Shown here in pieces: positions 52,669 through 63,011 of a DNA stretch of 64,000 bases (the stretch's first letter is position 1; each line of letters starts with the position of its first letter). Location: the NCBI RefSeq assembly GCF_900186615.1, contig NZ_LT896588.1, positions 1,594,961 to 1,658,960 on the forward strand. The letters run 5' to 3'. The translations under genes and the position numbers were made by a program. Under the pieces are notes generated by a model. That model did not search any database, was not told the origin of the DNA, and worked only from the letters and a program-made list of their open reading frames with translations. The DNA is from Parabacteroides bouchesdurhonensis (GTDB lineage Bacteria; Bacteroidota; Bacteroidia; Bacteroidales; Tannerellaceae).

Positions 52669-55600
52669 ATGAAAAAATGGATTAAACGGATTGGAATTAT
52701 ATGCTTGCTACCTATAGCATTGGTTTTGCTGCTTTCCATCCTGTTATACGTACCTCCTTTTCAGGATTATGCAATTAGCCGGGCCACGCACTACGCCGGA
52801 GAGGCCACAGGCATGCAAATCAGCATAAAGAAAATACGCCTCTCCTTTCCACTGAACCTTACGGTTAAGGGCGTAGAAGTCGTTGCTCCGACTGCGGATA
52901 CATTGCTTGCCCTGAATAGTCTCAGGATAAGTATCCGTCCGTTACCCTTGTTGAAGAAAGAGATACTGGTAGATGCTATTGATTTACATGGGGTAGAAGT
53001 AAATACCGGGAACTTTATCAGTGGCATGGAAATTAAAGGAAGGTTAGGCAAACTGTATGCCCGTGCAGACCGGATTGACTTATCTGATGAGGATGCTACC
53101 TTAAATACATTAGAACTGTCTGATACAGCCATTACGTTATTTTTAAATGATACCACTTCCGAAAAAGATACGTCATCAACGTCCGTAAATTGGAGGTTCA
53201 GATTAAATAAGATTGCTCTTGACAAAGTAACTTTTGGCCTCCAGATGCCAGGCGACTCATTACGTCTTGCAACCTATATAGACAAAGCACTTCTTTCGGA
53301 TGGTAGCGTAGATTTGGGAACATCATTATACAGTGTGAGACATTTTAACTTGTCTGATTCTCAGTTGAATTATGACAGTGGTTATGGCGTTCCGACAGAA
53401 GGATTGGATCCTTCTCACATCGCATTAAATAACCTGACAATAACAGCAGACTCTCTTCTGTATCAAGATAAAAAAATGAATGCCCGTCTTCGTGAATTTA
53501 GAGTAGAAGAACGCTCCGGGCTTGCCATTACGGAATTGGAAGGAACATTGCATAGTGACACGACAGCAATTAATGTCCCCGGATTGGTTTTGAAGACTGC
53601 TTATTCCGAGATCAGTTTACAAGCGCATGTTCCTTGGAGTACACTTAATGACAAGCCATCCGGTAGTATGAAGATGGAATTGTTGGCCACATTGGGCAAG
53701 GAAGACTTGTTTATTGTAGCCGGCAATCTGCCGGCAGACTTTAAGAAGTCGTTTCCAGAAGAACCATTAACTGTAGAAGCAAAGGCAGACGGAAACCTCT
53801 CATCCCTGTATCTCCGTAAACTGGATGGTGAATTACCGGGAGCTTTCAATTTACAGGCTGCGGGGGATATGAAAGCTTTGACGGATAATAAACTCCGTTC
53901 CGGACAAATAAAATTGCTCGCGGAGACAGGTAATCTTGGTTTTATTATTGATTTGCTTTCTCCGGAACAACGAGACCGGTTTGCTATTCCAAAAGGCATT
54001 AAATTGAATGGAATAGCGATGCTTGGTAACGGAGAATATTCTACTCGCTTGCGGCTTACAGAAGGCGATGGGAAGATAGATCTGAATGCCCGCTATAATC
54101 CTGTCAAGCTGTCGTATGCCACCGATATGGAAATAGATAGTCTGCAACCAACTCATTTCATGCCGAAAGATTCGTTACTATGGCTTGCCGCTTCCGTAAA
54201 AGCGGAAGGAATGGGTACCGATATTTTCTCGGAATCTACATGGAGTAAACTGGACGGGAAAATATCGGATATCCGTTATGGTACGTCTTCCGTTTCGGAT
54301 GTTACGCTTAAAGGGGAATTAGAGAAAAATAGTCTGAAATTTGATTTACTGAGTAAATATCCGCTTGCGAAGATGGATGTTTCTCTGAATGCAAGCCTGC
54401 ATAGAGACGATGTCCGGGCAATGCTGATTGCTGATGTGGAAAACTTTGATTTGTATGGCATGCACCTTATTGCTAATCCATTATCAACCTCTTTTCAACT
54501 TTTTGCCGAAGCGCATAGTAATTTGGATGAAAATAACGATCTGGATATTTCTCTCGGAAATTGGGAGCTGGTTACGCCGAAACAAAAATTTCGTCCGAAA
54601 ATGCTGACGCTTAAAGCCCGTTCTAACATAGATACTACACAAGTTTCTTTCCATGCGGGCGATCTGGCGCTCTCTCTGACCGGCAGCGGATGTATACATG
54701 AAATGACAGAGAAGTTGACAATGGTATCGGATAACCTTACAACTCAGCTCCGGCGCGACTCTACTATTAATCTCGCTGTTCTCCGTCCCTTGTTACCAGA
54801 CGTTCATCTTGAAGTGACGGCAGGGCAAGATAATCCGATATTCAACTATTTGCAGAACTATTATGTAGAGTTTAATTCGTTAACATTGAATGCTTATACT
54901 TCTCCGGAAACGGGTTTTCGCATGGACGCCGGGTTATATGGACTGGCGAGAGATACTTCACAGCTGGATACAATACGGGCTACCGTTTATCAGGATTCCC
55001 TTTCGCTTATCTATCATGCAGAAGTAGTGAAAAATAAATATCGAAAGCAGCAACCTTTCACTGCAGGAATAGAAGGAAAAGTAAGCTATATGTATGGCGA
55101 TATTACATTATATTATAAAGACGGGCAAGGAAAACCCGGTTTGTTGCTGGGCTTGAAAGCTCATAAAATTCCCGATGGAATCCGGCTACATATGTTTCCT
55201 GATAATCCTATTATCGCATTTACTCCGTTTCGGTTAAACAGCGACAATTACATTGTGATAAAGAGTGAAAAAGATATTGCTGCCAATCTCCGTCTTTCCG
55301 GTGATAACAATGCAGCGTTATGGATACACTCGAGTGCCGAAGACGAAGGCATGGAGGAAGTGCATGCCGAACTGAACCAGATAAATCTGGATGTTATTTC
55401 GGGTGCGTTCACTTACTTGCCCCCAATGAAAGGTATTTTGAATGCCGACTTTCAGTATGCTCCTTCCGACAGTGCTTTTATGGTTGTGGCTGATGTTAAT
55501 GTAGATGATTTTTATTACGAGAACGACCGTGTGGGCGAGTTGATGTTCAACGCTGTTTATCTGCCTATGGCGAAAGGTAACCATCAAGTAGACATGCACT

Positions 55601-57273
55601 TCTTCCGAGATAGGGAGGAGGTGACGGCAGCTACCGCTTTTTATACCGTAGGTACGCCTGATATAATTGCGGGAAACATAGATGTTACGCACCTGCCGCT
55701 AGAGATGCTCAACCCGTTTATTCCGGATGACATGGCGAAACTTAGTGGTGCACTGAACGGTCAAATGTCCATTACCGGTTCGAGTGACAAGCCTGATGTC
55801 AACGGTTTTTTACAACTTGACACCACGTCTGTTTTTGTGGGAGCAGTCGGTAGTTCGTTTCGTTTTGACGACGGACGAATAGACGTGAAGGATAATTTGA
55901 TTACGTTCGATGATTATAATATTTATGGTTCAGGTAAGAATCCGTTTGCGATAGATGGAACTATCGACTTTCATCGTCCGGAACGTATGATGGCAAATCT
56001 TCGGTTGCGTGCCGATAATATGCAGTTGCTTAATGTGAAACGTAACGACGAAAGTCTTGTTTACGGAAAGTTGTTCGTAAACCTGGACGCTACCGCCAAA
56101 GGCCCGTTGGATGCGCTAACCATGCGTGGTGATCTGCAACTTTTGGGCAATACCAACGTTACTTACGTATTACAGGATTCTCCTTTAACGGCGCAGGATC
56201 GTATGTCGGATATGGTAACTTTCGTCTCTTTTGCCGATACGGTACGCCGTCGAACTCCGAAGAAACCACCGTTGCCGCTTGGAGGAATAGATATGCTAAT
56301 GACTGTACGTATTGATCCTGCGGTACAATTGAATGTAGATCTTACCCCCGATCAATCCAGCCATGTCAATCTGGAAGGTGGCGGCGACCTGTCGTTCCAA
56401 TATACCCCACAGGGCGATATGATATTAAACGGACGCTATACTTTGTCCGGAGGCACGGTGAAGTATTCTTTGCCTGTCATTCCTTTGAAAGAATTTAATA
56501 TCCAACAAGGAAGCTATGTACAGTGGACCGGCGATTTGATGGATCCTACCCTGAATGTAACCGCTACTGAACGTGTCCGGACATCTGTAAGCCTCGACGG
56601 GCAGTCACCGCGTATGGTAAACTTCGACGTAGGCATCATGTTGAAACAACGTCTCGAGAATCTCGGTCTGCAATTTGTAATATCTGCTCCCGAAGATATG
56701 GCAGTGCAGGAACAGCTTACCCGCATGGGACCCGAAGAGCAGCAGAAACAAGCCGTAAGTATGATTATTACCGGGATGTATCTGGCTGGTACGGGAGGAG
56801 GAAAAACAAACATGAATATGGGCTCCGCACTCAATAGCTTCCTGCAAAGTGAGATCAACAATATTGCCGGAAGTGCGTTGAAGTCCGTCGATATATCGTT
56901 TGGAATGGAAAGCTATGACGAAGATGGTGACAATGAAGGTGGTAAACGAACGGATTATTCCTTTAGTTTTGCCAAACGTTTCTATAACGACCGTATACGG
57001 GTGGTTCTGGGCGGAAGAATCTCTACAGGAGGCGATGTGAATAACGGACAGGCACAACCTTTTATAGATAATATTTCTGTGGAATACCGTCTCGACACAA
57101 GCGGGTCGCGCTATGTAAAACTATTCTATGATAAGAATTATGAAAGTCTTCTGGAAGGTGAAATTACGGAAACAGGAGCAGGTATTGTACTCCGTAAGAA
57201 GATGATGCACCTGCGCGAATTGTTCAACTTCAGAAAAAATAAACTTAAACCTGTTAACGAAAACAAGCAGTAA
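52669..57273 (+). CDS. TamB-like inner-membrane translocation/assembly protein (DUF490)
   Basis: The 1534-residue protein has one N-terminal membrane anchor (ICLLPIALVLLLSILLYVPP), a very long stretch of repeating beta-strand segments of the AsmA/TamB type, and a C-terminal DUF490 domain (PQGDMILNGRYTLSGGTVKY; GSYVQWTGDLMDPTLNVTAT; LENLGLQFVISAPEDM; GSALNSFLQSEINNIAGSAL). Such proteins form a groove across the periplasm that moves lipids or unfolded proteins to the outer membrane. Its stop shares one base with the start of the outer-membrane partner gene (TAATG). Confidence 0.93.
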   Translation: MKKWIKRIGIICLLPIALVLLLSILLYVPPFQDYAISRATHYAGEATGMQISIKKIRLSFPLNLTVKGVEVVAPTADTLLALNSLRISIRPLPLLKKEILVDAIDLHGVEVNTGNFISGMEIKGRLGKLYARADRIDLSDEDATLNTLELSDTAITLFLNDTTSEKDTSSTSVNWRFRLNKIALDKVTFGLQMPGDSLRLATYIDKALLSDGSVDLGTSLYSVRHFNLSDSQLNYDSGYGVPTEGLDPSHIALNNLTITADSLLYQDKKMNARLREFRVEERSGLAITELEGTLHSDTTAINVPGLVLKTAYSEISLQAHVPWSTLNDKPSGSMKMELLATLGKEDLFIVAGNLPADFKKSFPEEPLTVEAKADGNLSSLYLRKLDGELPGAFNLQAAGDMKALTDNKLRSGQIKLLAETGNLGFIIDLLSPEQRDRFAIPKGIKLNGIAMLGNGEYSTRLRLTEGDGKIDLNARYNPVKLSYATDMEIDSLQPTHFMPKDSLLWLAASVKAEGMGTDIFSESTWSKLDGKISDIRYGTSSVSDVTLKGELEKNSLKFDLLSKYPLAKMDVSLNASLHRDDVRAMLIADVENFDLYGMHLIANPLSTSFQLFAEAHSNLDENNDLDISLGNWELVTPKQKFRPKMLTLKARSNIDTTQVSFHAGDLALSLTGSGCIHEMTEKLTMVSDNLTTQLRRDSTINLAVLRPLLPDVHLEVTAGQDNPIFNYLQNYYVEFNSLTLNAYTSPETGFRMDAGLYGLARDTSQLDTIRATVYQDSLSLIYHAEVVKNKYRKQQPFTAGIEGKVSYMYGDITLYYKDGQGKPGLLLGLKAHKIPDGIRLHMFPDNPIIAFTPFRLNSDNYIVIKSEKDIAANLRLSGDNNAALWIHSSAEDEGMEEVHAELNQINLDVISGAFTYLPPMKGILNADFQYAPSDSAFMVVADVNVDDFYYENDRVGELMFNAVYLPMAKGNHQVDMHFFRDREEVTAATAFYTVGTPDIIAGNIDVTHLPLEMLNPFIPDDMAKLSGALNGQMSITGSSDKPDVNGFLQLDTTSVFVGAVGSSFRFDDGRIDVKDNLITFDDYNIYGSGKNPFAIDGTIDFHRPERMMANLRLRADNMQLLNVKRNDESLVYGKLFVNLDATAKGPLDALTMRGDLQLLGNTNVTYVLQDSPLTAQDRMSDMVTFVSFADTVRRRTPKKPPLPLGGIDMLMTVRIDPAVQLNVDLTPDQSSHVNLEGGGDLSFQYTPQGDMILNGRYTLSGGTVKYSLPVIPLKEFNIQQGSYVQWTGDLMDPTLNVTATERVRTSVSLDGQSPRMVNFDVGIMLKQRLENLGLQFVISAPEDMAVQEQLTRMGPEEQQKQAVSMIITGMYLAGTGGGKTNMNMGSALNSFLQSEINNIAGSALKSVDISFGMESYDEDGDNEGGKRTDYSFSFAKRFYNDRIRVVLGGRISTGGDVNNGQAQPFIDNISVEYRLDTSGSRYVKLFYDKNYESLLEGEITETGAGIVLRKKMMHLRELFNFRKNKLKPVNENKQ

Positions 57274-59591
57274 TGAAGATGATATTTTATAAATATAAGT
57301 TTCTTTGCGTTTTCCTTTTTGTATTGCTCGCATCTTGTTCTACTACAAAAAATCTTCCCGAAGGCCAGGTACTTTATACCGGAATAAAAAAGATAGAAGT
57401 AGTGGATGAAGATAAAACCCGTGCCGGGGATGAAGCTTTGGATGAGGTGGAGGCGGCTCTTGCTTATCCGCCAAATAATGCTTTGCTGGGAAGCTCATCT
57501 ATCCGCACGCCGTTCCCGTTCGGACTTTGGATATATAATGGTTTTGTAAACAAGAAGGGTAAGATAGGAAAATGGATATTCAAGAAATTAGCGGCAAAGC
57601 CCGTTTATATCAATACCGTGAATCCGGATGTACGGGTTAAGGTGGCTCAAAACTTACTGCATGAGTATGGTTATTTTAATGGAACGGCTTCGTATGAAGT
57701 AGAGGCCGACCGCAAGAATCCCCGTAAAGCCAAGTTGCGCTATAATGTGTCGATGAGTCAACCTTATACTTTGGATAGCGTGCAATATGTACGTATACGT
57801 CATCGTGCCGATTCGCTGATTAAGGAAAATATAGGCGATAAGTTATTACACAAAGGGGAAAATTTCAATGTTGTGAAACTGCAAGCCGAGCGTGAGCGTA
57901 TTTCTTCGCTGTTACGAAACAATGGCTATTATTATTTCCGCCCCGAATTCATCACCTATCAGGCGGATACAATGCTTTCGCCTGGCAAGGTTGCACTGCG
58001 GGTAGTTCCTAAGGAGGGTTTGCCTCCATCTGCGTTACGCCCGTGGACATTGGGGGATGTTACCGTATGGCTTAATGGATATAATAATGAACCGCCAACG
58101 GATTCAATTCGTTATAAAGACCTCACGATCTACTATCAGGACAAATTACGTGTTCGTCCGTCGGTAATCTACAACCGTCTTTATTTCAAACCCGGTGATT
58201 TGTATTCACAGCAGCAGCAAGAGCGAACGCAGACGGCTCTCTCCCGGCTTGGTATTTTCCGTTACGCAGAGATGCAATATATGCCGAAAGACACAATGCG
58301 TCGTCAAGACACATTGAACTTGCGGATTAACACGGTCTACGACCTTCCTCTGGATGGTGAACTGGAGTTGAATTTGACTGCCAAGAGCAATGATCAGGTT
58401 GGGCCGGGAGCTATCTTTAGTGTCACGAAACGAAACGTGTTTGGTGGTGGGGAAACGTTCGGAGTGAAACTTCGTGGCTCGTACGAATGGCAGACAGGTA
58501 ACCGTATTGAGGGCTCTGCCTCGAAAATAAACAGTTATGAAATAGGGGTTACTGCCACACTAACGTTTCCTCATGTGTTGTTTCCAACTATGAAGAAACT
58601 GGATACAAAATATCCATCGAGTACAGCGTTTCGTATTTATATAGATCAGATGAACCGGGCACGGTTCTTTAAACTACTGGCTTTTGGCGGTGACGCGTCA
58701 TACGAATTTCAACCTTCGGCAACGAGCCATCATACGATAACGCCTTTTAAGTTAACTTTTAACCTGCTTCAGCACCGAACGGAAGAGTTTGACAGCATAA
58801 CGAATGCCAATCCTGCTTTGTATAAGAGTTTGCAAGATCAATTTATCCCTTCGATGGGCTACACGTATACGTATGACGATTCTCCGATTACTTCCAAAAG
58901 AAATCATCTATGGTGGCAATTTTCCGTAACGCAAGCCGGACTTGTTATGGATGGAATTTACGCGTTGGCGGGAGAAGGTTTCAATAAAAAGGATAAGAAA
59001 TTATTGGGTAATCCCTTCGCGCAATTCATCAAGGGAACAGCAGAGATTCGGTATAACTATTATTTGGGTAAAAAGCAACGTTTGGTTGGCCGTTTGATGG
59101 CGGGAGCGGCTTATAGCTACGGTAATGCTATCACTACACCTTATAATGAGCAGTTTTATATTGGAGGGGCGAACAGTATTCGGGCTTTTACAATCCGGAG
59201 TATAGGACCTGGCCGGTTCCGTCCTGATCCCGACAATAAATACGCTTATATCGATCAGACGGGGGATTTGAAGTTTGAGGCTAATCTGGAGTATCGTTTC
59301 CCGATTCTTGGCGACCTGCATGGGGCAACGTTCCTTGATAGCGGTAACATCTGGTTGATTCGCAATGACCCGAACCGTCCCGGAGGACAGTTGAAGTGGG
59401 GAAGTTTCCTGAAAGATCTTGCACTTGGCACGGGCGTCGGATTGCGTTATGTGTTTCCTTTTATCGTGATTCGTCTGGATATGGGGATTGGCTTGCATGT
59501 TCCTTACGATACGGGAAAGAAAGGATATTATAATATTCCGAAATTCAAGGATGGTTTGGGAGTGCATCTGGCAATAGGTTATCCGTTCTGA
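57273..59591 (+). CDS. TamL: BamA/TamA-type outer-membrane lipoprotein
   Basis: The 772-residue protein has a lipoprotein signal (VFLFVLLASC, Cys22), POTRA-like domains in residues ~25-390 (VAQNLLHEYGYFNGTASYEV; ISSLLRNNGYYYFRPEFITY) and an Omp85 barrel at the C-terminus with the conserved NSIRAFTIRSIGPGRF and GTGVGLRYVFPFIVIRLDMG. The lipid anchor is the hallmark of TamL, the Bacteroidota form of TamA, which works with TamB in outer-membrane assembly. It is translationally coupled to tamB. Confidence 0.92.
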   Translation: MKMIFYKYKFLCVFLFVLLASCSTTKNLPEGQVLYTGIKKIEVVDEDKTRAGDEALDEVEAALAYPPNNALLGSSSIRTPFPFGLWIYNGFVNKKGKIGKWIFKKLAAKPVYINTVNPDVRVKVAQNLLHEYGYFNGTASYEVEADRKNPRKAKLRYNVSMSQPYTLDSVQYVRIRHRADSLIKENIGDKLLHKGENFNVVKLQAERERISSLLRNNGYYYFRPEFITYQADTMLSPGKVALRVVPKEGLPPSALRPWTLGDVTVWLNGYNNEPPTDSIRYKDLTIYYQDKLRVRPSVIYNRLYFKPGDLYSQQQQERTQTALSRLGIFRYAEMQYMPKDTMRRQDTLNLRINTVYDLPLDGELELNLTAKSNDQVGPGAIFSVTKRNVFGGGETFGVKLRGSYEWQTGNRIEGSASKINSYEIGVTATLTFPHVLFPTMKKLDTKYPSSTAFRIYIDQMNRARFFKLLAFGGDASYEFQPSATSHHTITPFKLTFNLLQHRTEEFDSITNANPALYKSLQDQFIPSMGYTYTYDDSPITSKRNHLWWQFSVTQAGLVMDGIYALAGEGFNKKDKKLLGNPFAQFIKGTAEIRYNYYLGKKQRLVGRLMAGAAYSYGNAITTPYNEQFYIGGANSIRAFTIRSIGPGRFRPDPDNKYAYIDQTGDLKFEANLEYRFPILGDLHGATFLDSGNIWLIRNDPNRPGGQLKWGSFLKDLALGTGVGLRYVFPFIVIRLDMGIGLHVPYDTGKKGYYNIPKFKDGLGVHLAIGYPF

Positions 59592-59625
59592 TATCCGGAG
59601 GAAGGCTGGACAGTTGCAAACGAAC

Positions 59626-59664
59626 AATCCCTCAAAAGTCCGGATAAGGGGCTTTTGAGGGATT
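59626..59664. terminator. Hairpin between the convergent tamL and acyltransferase genes
   Basis: 59626-59640 pairs with 59650-59664 in a 15-bp stem with one G-U pair and a 9-base loop. It has no long T run but sits between two convergent stop codons. Confidence 0.7.
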
Positions 59665-59699
59665 ATGCAATAGAATAGGTATTGTGCTTTTATTGGAAT

Positions 59700-60863
59700 T
59701 TATTCCTTTGTAGCCAGATGGTTTTTCAACGGATTAGTGTACATTTCCAATATTTTTGTACGCAGGAATGCTTCGTCTTTGTTTGGCAAGACAATCTTGT
59801 CCAACTGTCCTTGCAGGTAGTTTTCAAAATGTCTTTTATCCTTTAATCCGTAGTTCTCACTAAAGCGTTTTGATCCGGTTAGGATGTCGTAGGCTACATA
59901 GTTACACGGATAGAAACGGTAATGCTTGTAAATTTCCTTGTCTATAACGGATGCGATGGCTGTAAACAGTTCATTTTTCTCCATCTGTGGATCTAGCTTC
60001 GACAAAGAACCGTTAATCGGAGTTCCGAGTGTGAAATGTACGCGCCCTTTGTTGTTCAGTATGCCTGTTTCCATGCTCAGCAGATCGTCGCGTTCGCTTT
60101 TTACGTAATCCGGATTATCTCTTCTCATCTGAAACTCTCTAGCCTTGAGGTAATCGCATGGGTCGTATTCGTACGAGATAGCGACCGGCACGATATTAAG
60201 CTCCATCAGATTGCTTAAAATGTCTTTTTTTCCACTCATATTCAGCATTTTCAGGACGCTGCCTTGTGTACGGTCGTCCGAATCTTTGGCACGGCCTTCC
60301 CGTTGCGCAATCCAGATAGATTCTTTTGTATCTGTTATAGTGTGACGGATGTAAGCCGAAAGAGTTCCGCTTACTTCCAGCATCTGGCGGACAGATACTC
60401 CCCGCTTCACAATGAAGCTGTTGTTGAGGCGCACCAAAGTCTTAATCCATGGACGGATTAGTAAATTATCTCCGATTGCTACCTGGGTCATCCCATAGCC
60501 AACATCATATAACATGACATTTAGGAATGAAGCGTCCATCACGATGTCGCGGTGGTTGGAAATAAATGTACACGCCGGTTTACCTTCGGGTAAACGGCTC
60601 CGGCCGGAAATCGAAAGTGAGAATGTTGTGTGTTTGGCTACAATCATGACGGCTTCACGCGAAAGAGTGGATTTAAATTCCTCTTTCGTCTTGCACGAAC
60701 GCATTGCGGCAACGAACTGTTCCCATGTTAAATCGGACTTCATATATTGATAAGCCCGTTCAAGATCTTTATTGGTTGCCAGTTCTTCTATTGCATCCTT
60801 CACCTCGTCGTTGTTTAACGGACGGATGTCGTCGAAATTAGGGGAAACTGTTTCTATATCCAT
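59700..60863 (-). CDS. PlsC-like 1-acyl-glycerol-3-phosphate acyltransferase
   Basis: The 387-residue protein probably transfers acyl chains in phospholipid or lipid assembly. A helical N-terminal region (residues ~1-75) precedes the acyltransferase domain. The catalytic segment reads FISNHRDIVMDASFL with His104. In typical members the Asp is four residues after His (HX4D); here the nearest candidates are Asp106 and Asp110, so the spacing is X1 or X5. A later segment, SIWIAQREGRAKDSDDR, matches the EG-x-R phosphate-binding motif. It is the last gene of a group with ddl, rluA-type and PASTA genes and lies 58 nt after ddl. Confidence 0.82.
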   Translation of the reverse strand: MDIETVSPNFDDIRPLNNDEVKDAIEELATNKDLERAYQYMKSDLTWEQFVAAMRSCKTKEEFKSTLSREAVMIVAKHTTFSLSISGRSRLPEGKPACTFISNHRDIVMDASFLNVMLYDVGYGMTQVAIGDNLLIRPWIKTLVRLNNSFIVKRGVSVRQMLEVSGTLSAYIRHTITDTKESIWIAQREGRAKDSDDRTQGSVLKMLNMSGKKDILSNLMELNIVPVAISYEYDPCDYLKAREFQMRRDNPDYVKSERDDLLSMETGILNNKGRVHFTLGTPINGSLSKLDPQMEKNELFTAIASVIDKEIYKHYRFYPCNYVAYDILTGSKRFSENYGLKDKRHFENYLQGQLDKIVLPNKDEAFLRTKILEMYTNPLKNHLATKE

Positions 60864-60921
60864 ATCATTATAATTGAAAGTTGATGATTAAAAGAAACCG
60901 TCAGCTATTTTTGTCAATTGT

Positions 60922-61911
60922 TTAAAATTCGTTTTCTATAATATCAGTCATCACATCTTTTATGTCTAATCCGGCAGCACGTACTTGCTGAGGGATAAAA
61001 CTGGTAGCTGTCATTCCGGGTGTAGTGTTTATTTCGAGCAGATAGGGTTCTCCGTCTGCCTGAATAATGTAATCTACACGTATCAGCCCTTTGGCACCCA
61101 GTAGGTCGTAGATTCTTGAAGTCTCGCTTTGTATCTTCTCCGTTAATTCGGGAGAGATACGGGCAGGCGTGATTTCTTGTACCTGTCCGTTATATTTCGC
61201 ATTGAAATCAAAGAACTCATTTTTTGTTACAACTTCGGTAATCGGAAAGACTACTTCTTTTCTCTGTTGGCCGAAGTTACCTACTTTATAACATCCGCAC
61301 GTTACTTCTGTTCCAGGAATAAAGCTTTCTAAAAGAACTTCTTTTCCTTCGATAAAAGCTCTTTCTATGGCAGGCTGTAATGCCGATGCTTCTTTTACTT
61401 TTGTTACGCCGAAACTGCTCCCTCCATCATTGGGTTTTACGAAAATGGGAAGTCCCAGTTGTGCGACAGCATCTTCATTGGTAATAGATTGTCCTCTAAA
61501 TAAACGAATGGACTTGGCAATGTTTACACCGAAGTTGTGTAAAAATTTACTGCATACAAACTTATTAAATGTGATGGCGCTCACTAACATTCCACAGGAA
61601 GAATAAGGCAATCCTATCATATCAAAATACCCTTGTAAACGCCCGTCTTCGCCAGGAGTACCATGGATAGTTATGTATGCAAAATCGAAATGTTTCACCT
61701 TTCCGTTTTCACGGAAACTAAAGTCATTTTTGTCTATCGGCGTATGTTCCCCATTAGGAAGCTGTACCGCCCATTCGCCCTTTTTAACGATGGCAATATA
61801 TAAATTATATTTCTCTTTATCAATAAAAGAATAGATTCCTTCTGCACTTTTTAATGAAATAACAATTTCAGAAGAATCACCTCCGGCTACAATAGCAATG
61901 TTTCTTTTCAT
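60922..61911 (-). CDS. ddl: D-alanine--D-alanine ligase
   Basis: Ddl makes the D-Ala-D-Ala dipeptide of peptidoglycan. The 329-residue ATP-grasp protein has VAGGDSSEIVISLKS with the substrate Glu, IHGTPGEDGRLQG, IFVKPNDGGSSFGV, the AKY stretch (Lys-Tyr as in D-Ala-adding enzymes rather than the Phe of lactate-adding ones), and RVDYII with YLLEINTTPGMT. It starts two bases after the pseudouridine synthase stop on the minus strand, so the genes are translated together. Confidence 0.96.
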   Translation of the reverse strand: MKRNIAIVAGGDSSEIVISLKSAEGIYSFIDKEKYNLYIAIVKKGEWAVQLPNGEHTPIDKNDFSFRENGKVKHFDFAYITIHGTPGEDGRLQGYFDMIGLPYSSCGMLVSAITFNKFVCSKFLHNFGVNIAKSIRLFRGQSITNEDAVAQLGLPIFVKPNDGGSSFGVTKVKEASALQPAIERAFIEGKEVLLESFIPGTEVTCGCYKVGNFGQQRKEVVFPITEVVTKNEFFDFNAKYNGQVQEITPARISPELTEKIQSETSRIYDLLGAKGLIRVDYIIQADGEPYLLEINTTPGMTATSFIPQQVRAAGLDIKDVMTDIIENEF

Positions 61912-61913
61912 TT

Positions 61914-63005
61914 CTATAATTCTTTAGTATTTGCATATATGCGCCATCTTTCTATCAACTGTTCCATATCGGAAGGAATTTCGGAATCAAAAAACATTTC
62001 CTTTCCGGTTGTCGGATGGATAAATCCTAACGTTTTGGCGTGTAACGCCTGTCGGGGACAGATAGCGAAACAGTTCTGCACAAACTGTTTGTATTTTGTA
62101 AAAGTTGTTCCTTTTAATATTTCGTGGCCACCGTACCTTTCGTCATTAAAAAGTGTGTGTCCGATATATTTCATGTGGACGCGTATCTGGTGTGTGCGTC
62201 CTGTTTCCAGGCGGCATTCTACCAGTGATACATATCCTAAACGCTCCAATACGGTATAATGTGTTACTGCTTGCTTTCCCTGGTCTCCTTCGGGGAAAAC
62301 TTTCATTTGCATACGATCGCGCGGATCGCGTCCTATATTTCCTTCTATACGTCCTTTGTCTTCTTGTACAATGCCCCAAACTAATGCGCGGTATTTGCGT
62401 TTAGTCGTTTTATTGAAAAACTGTAAGCTTAAATTCGCTTTCGCTTCCGGTTTTTTAGCTACTACCAGCAATCCGGAAGTATCTTTGTCAATGCGATGTA
62501 CTAAACCTAAACGAGGGTCGGAAGGGTCATAGTATGGGTCGTCTTTCAGATAATGGGCCAGCGCGTTTACCATTGTGCCCGTATAGTTACCGTGCCCGGG
62601 ATGCACAACCATGCCTGCCGGTTTGTTTACAACCAGCAAATCATCATCTTCATAAATTATATTCAGAGGAATGTCTTCTGGAATAATTTCCAGTTCACGA
62701 CGTGGACGAGCCATGACGATGGATACTACATCTAATGGTTTTACCCGGTAGTTGCTTTTTACCGGTTTGCCGTTTACCAGAATACAACCTGCTTCGGCAG
62801 CTAATTGTATTCGGTTGCGTGTAGAGCCAAACATGCGGTCTACCAAAAATTTGTCTACGCGTAACAGAGACTGGCCCTTGTCTGCTACGAAACGGAAATG
62901 TTCGTAAAGACCTGGAGCTATTTCGGCCGGGGTTTCTTCGCCTTCTTCCGGTAGTAGTAAATCATCTACCTGTTCGTCGTCAATATCTTCCAGAAACTCG
63001 TCCAT
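61914..63005 (-). CDS. RluA-family ribosomal RNA pseudouridine synthase
   Basis: The 363-residue protein has an S4 RNA-binding domain (residues ~45-100; RVDKFLVDRMFGSTRNRIQL) and the RluA catalytic domain with DDDLLVVNKPAGMVVHPGHG, and GLVHRIDKDTSGLLVVAK in which the Asp of HRIDKDTSG is catalytic. RluA members modify 23S rRNA helix 69 or tRNA; length and S4 domain resemble RluD. The first ~30 residues are acidic. It sits between the PASTA gene (6 nt) and ddl (2 nt). Confidence 0.94.
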   Translation of the reverse strand: MDEFLEDIDDEQVDDLLLPEEGEETPAEIAPGLYEHFRFVADKGQSLLRVDKFLVDRMFGSTRNRIQLAAEAGCILVNGKPVKSNYRVKPLDVVSIVMARPRRELEIIPEDIPLNIIYEDDDLLVVNKPAGMVVHPGHGNYTGTMVNALAHYLKDDPYYDPSDPRLGLVHRIDKDTSGLLVVAKKPEAKANLSLQFFNKTTKRKYRALVWGIVQEDKGRIEGNIGRDPRDRMQMKVFPEGDQGKQAVTHYTVLERLGYVSLVECRLETGRTHQIRVHMKYIGHTLFNDERYGGHEILKGTTFTKYKQFVQNCFAICPRQALHAKTLGFIHPTTGKEMFFDSEIPSDMEQLIERWRIYANTKEL

Positions 63006-63011
63006 GCTTTC

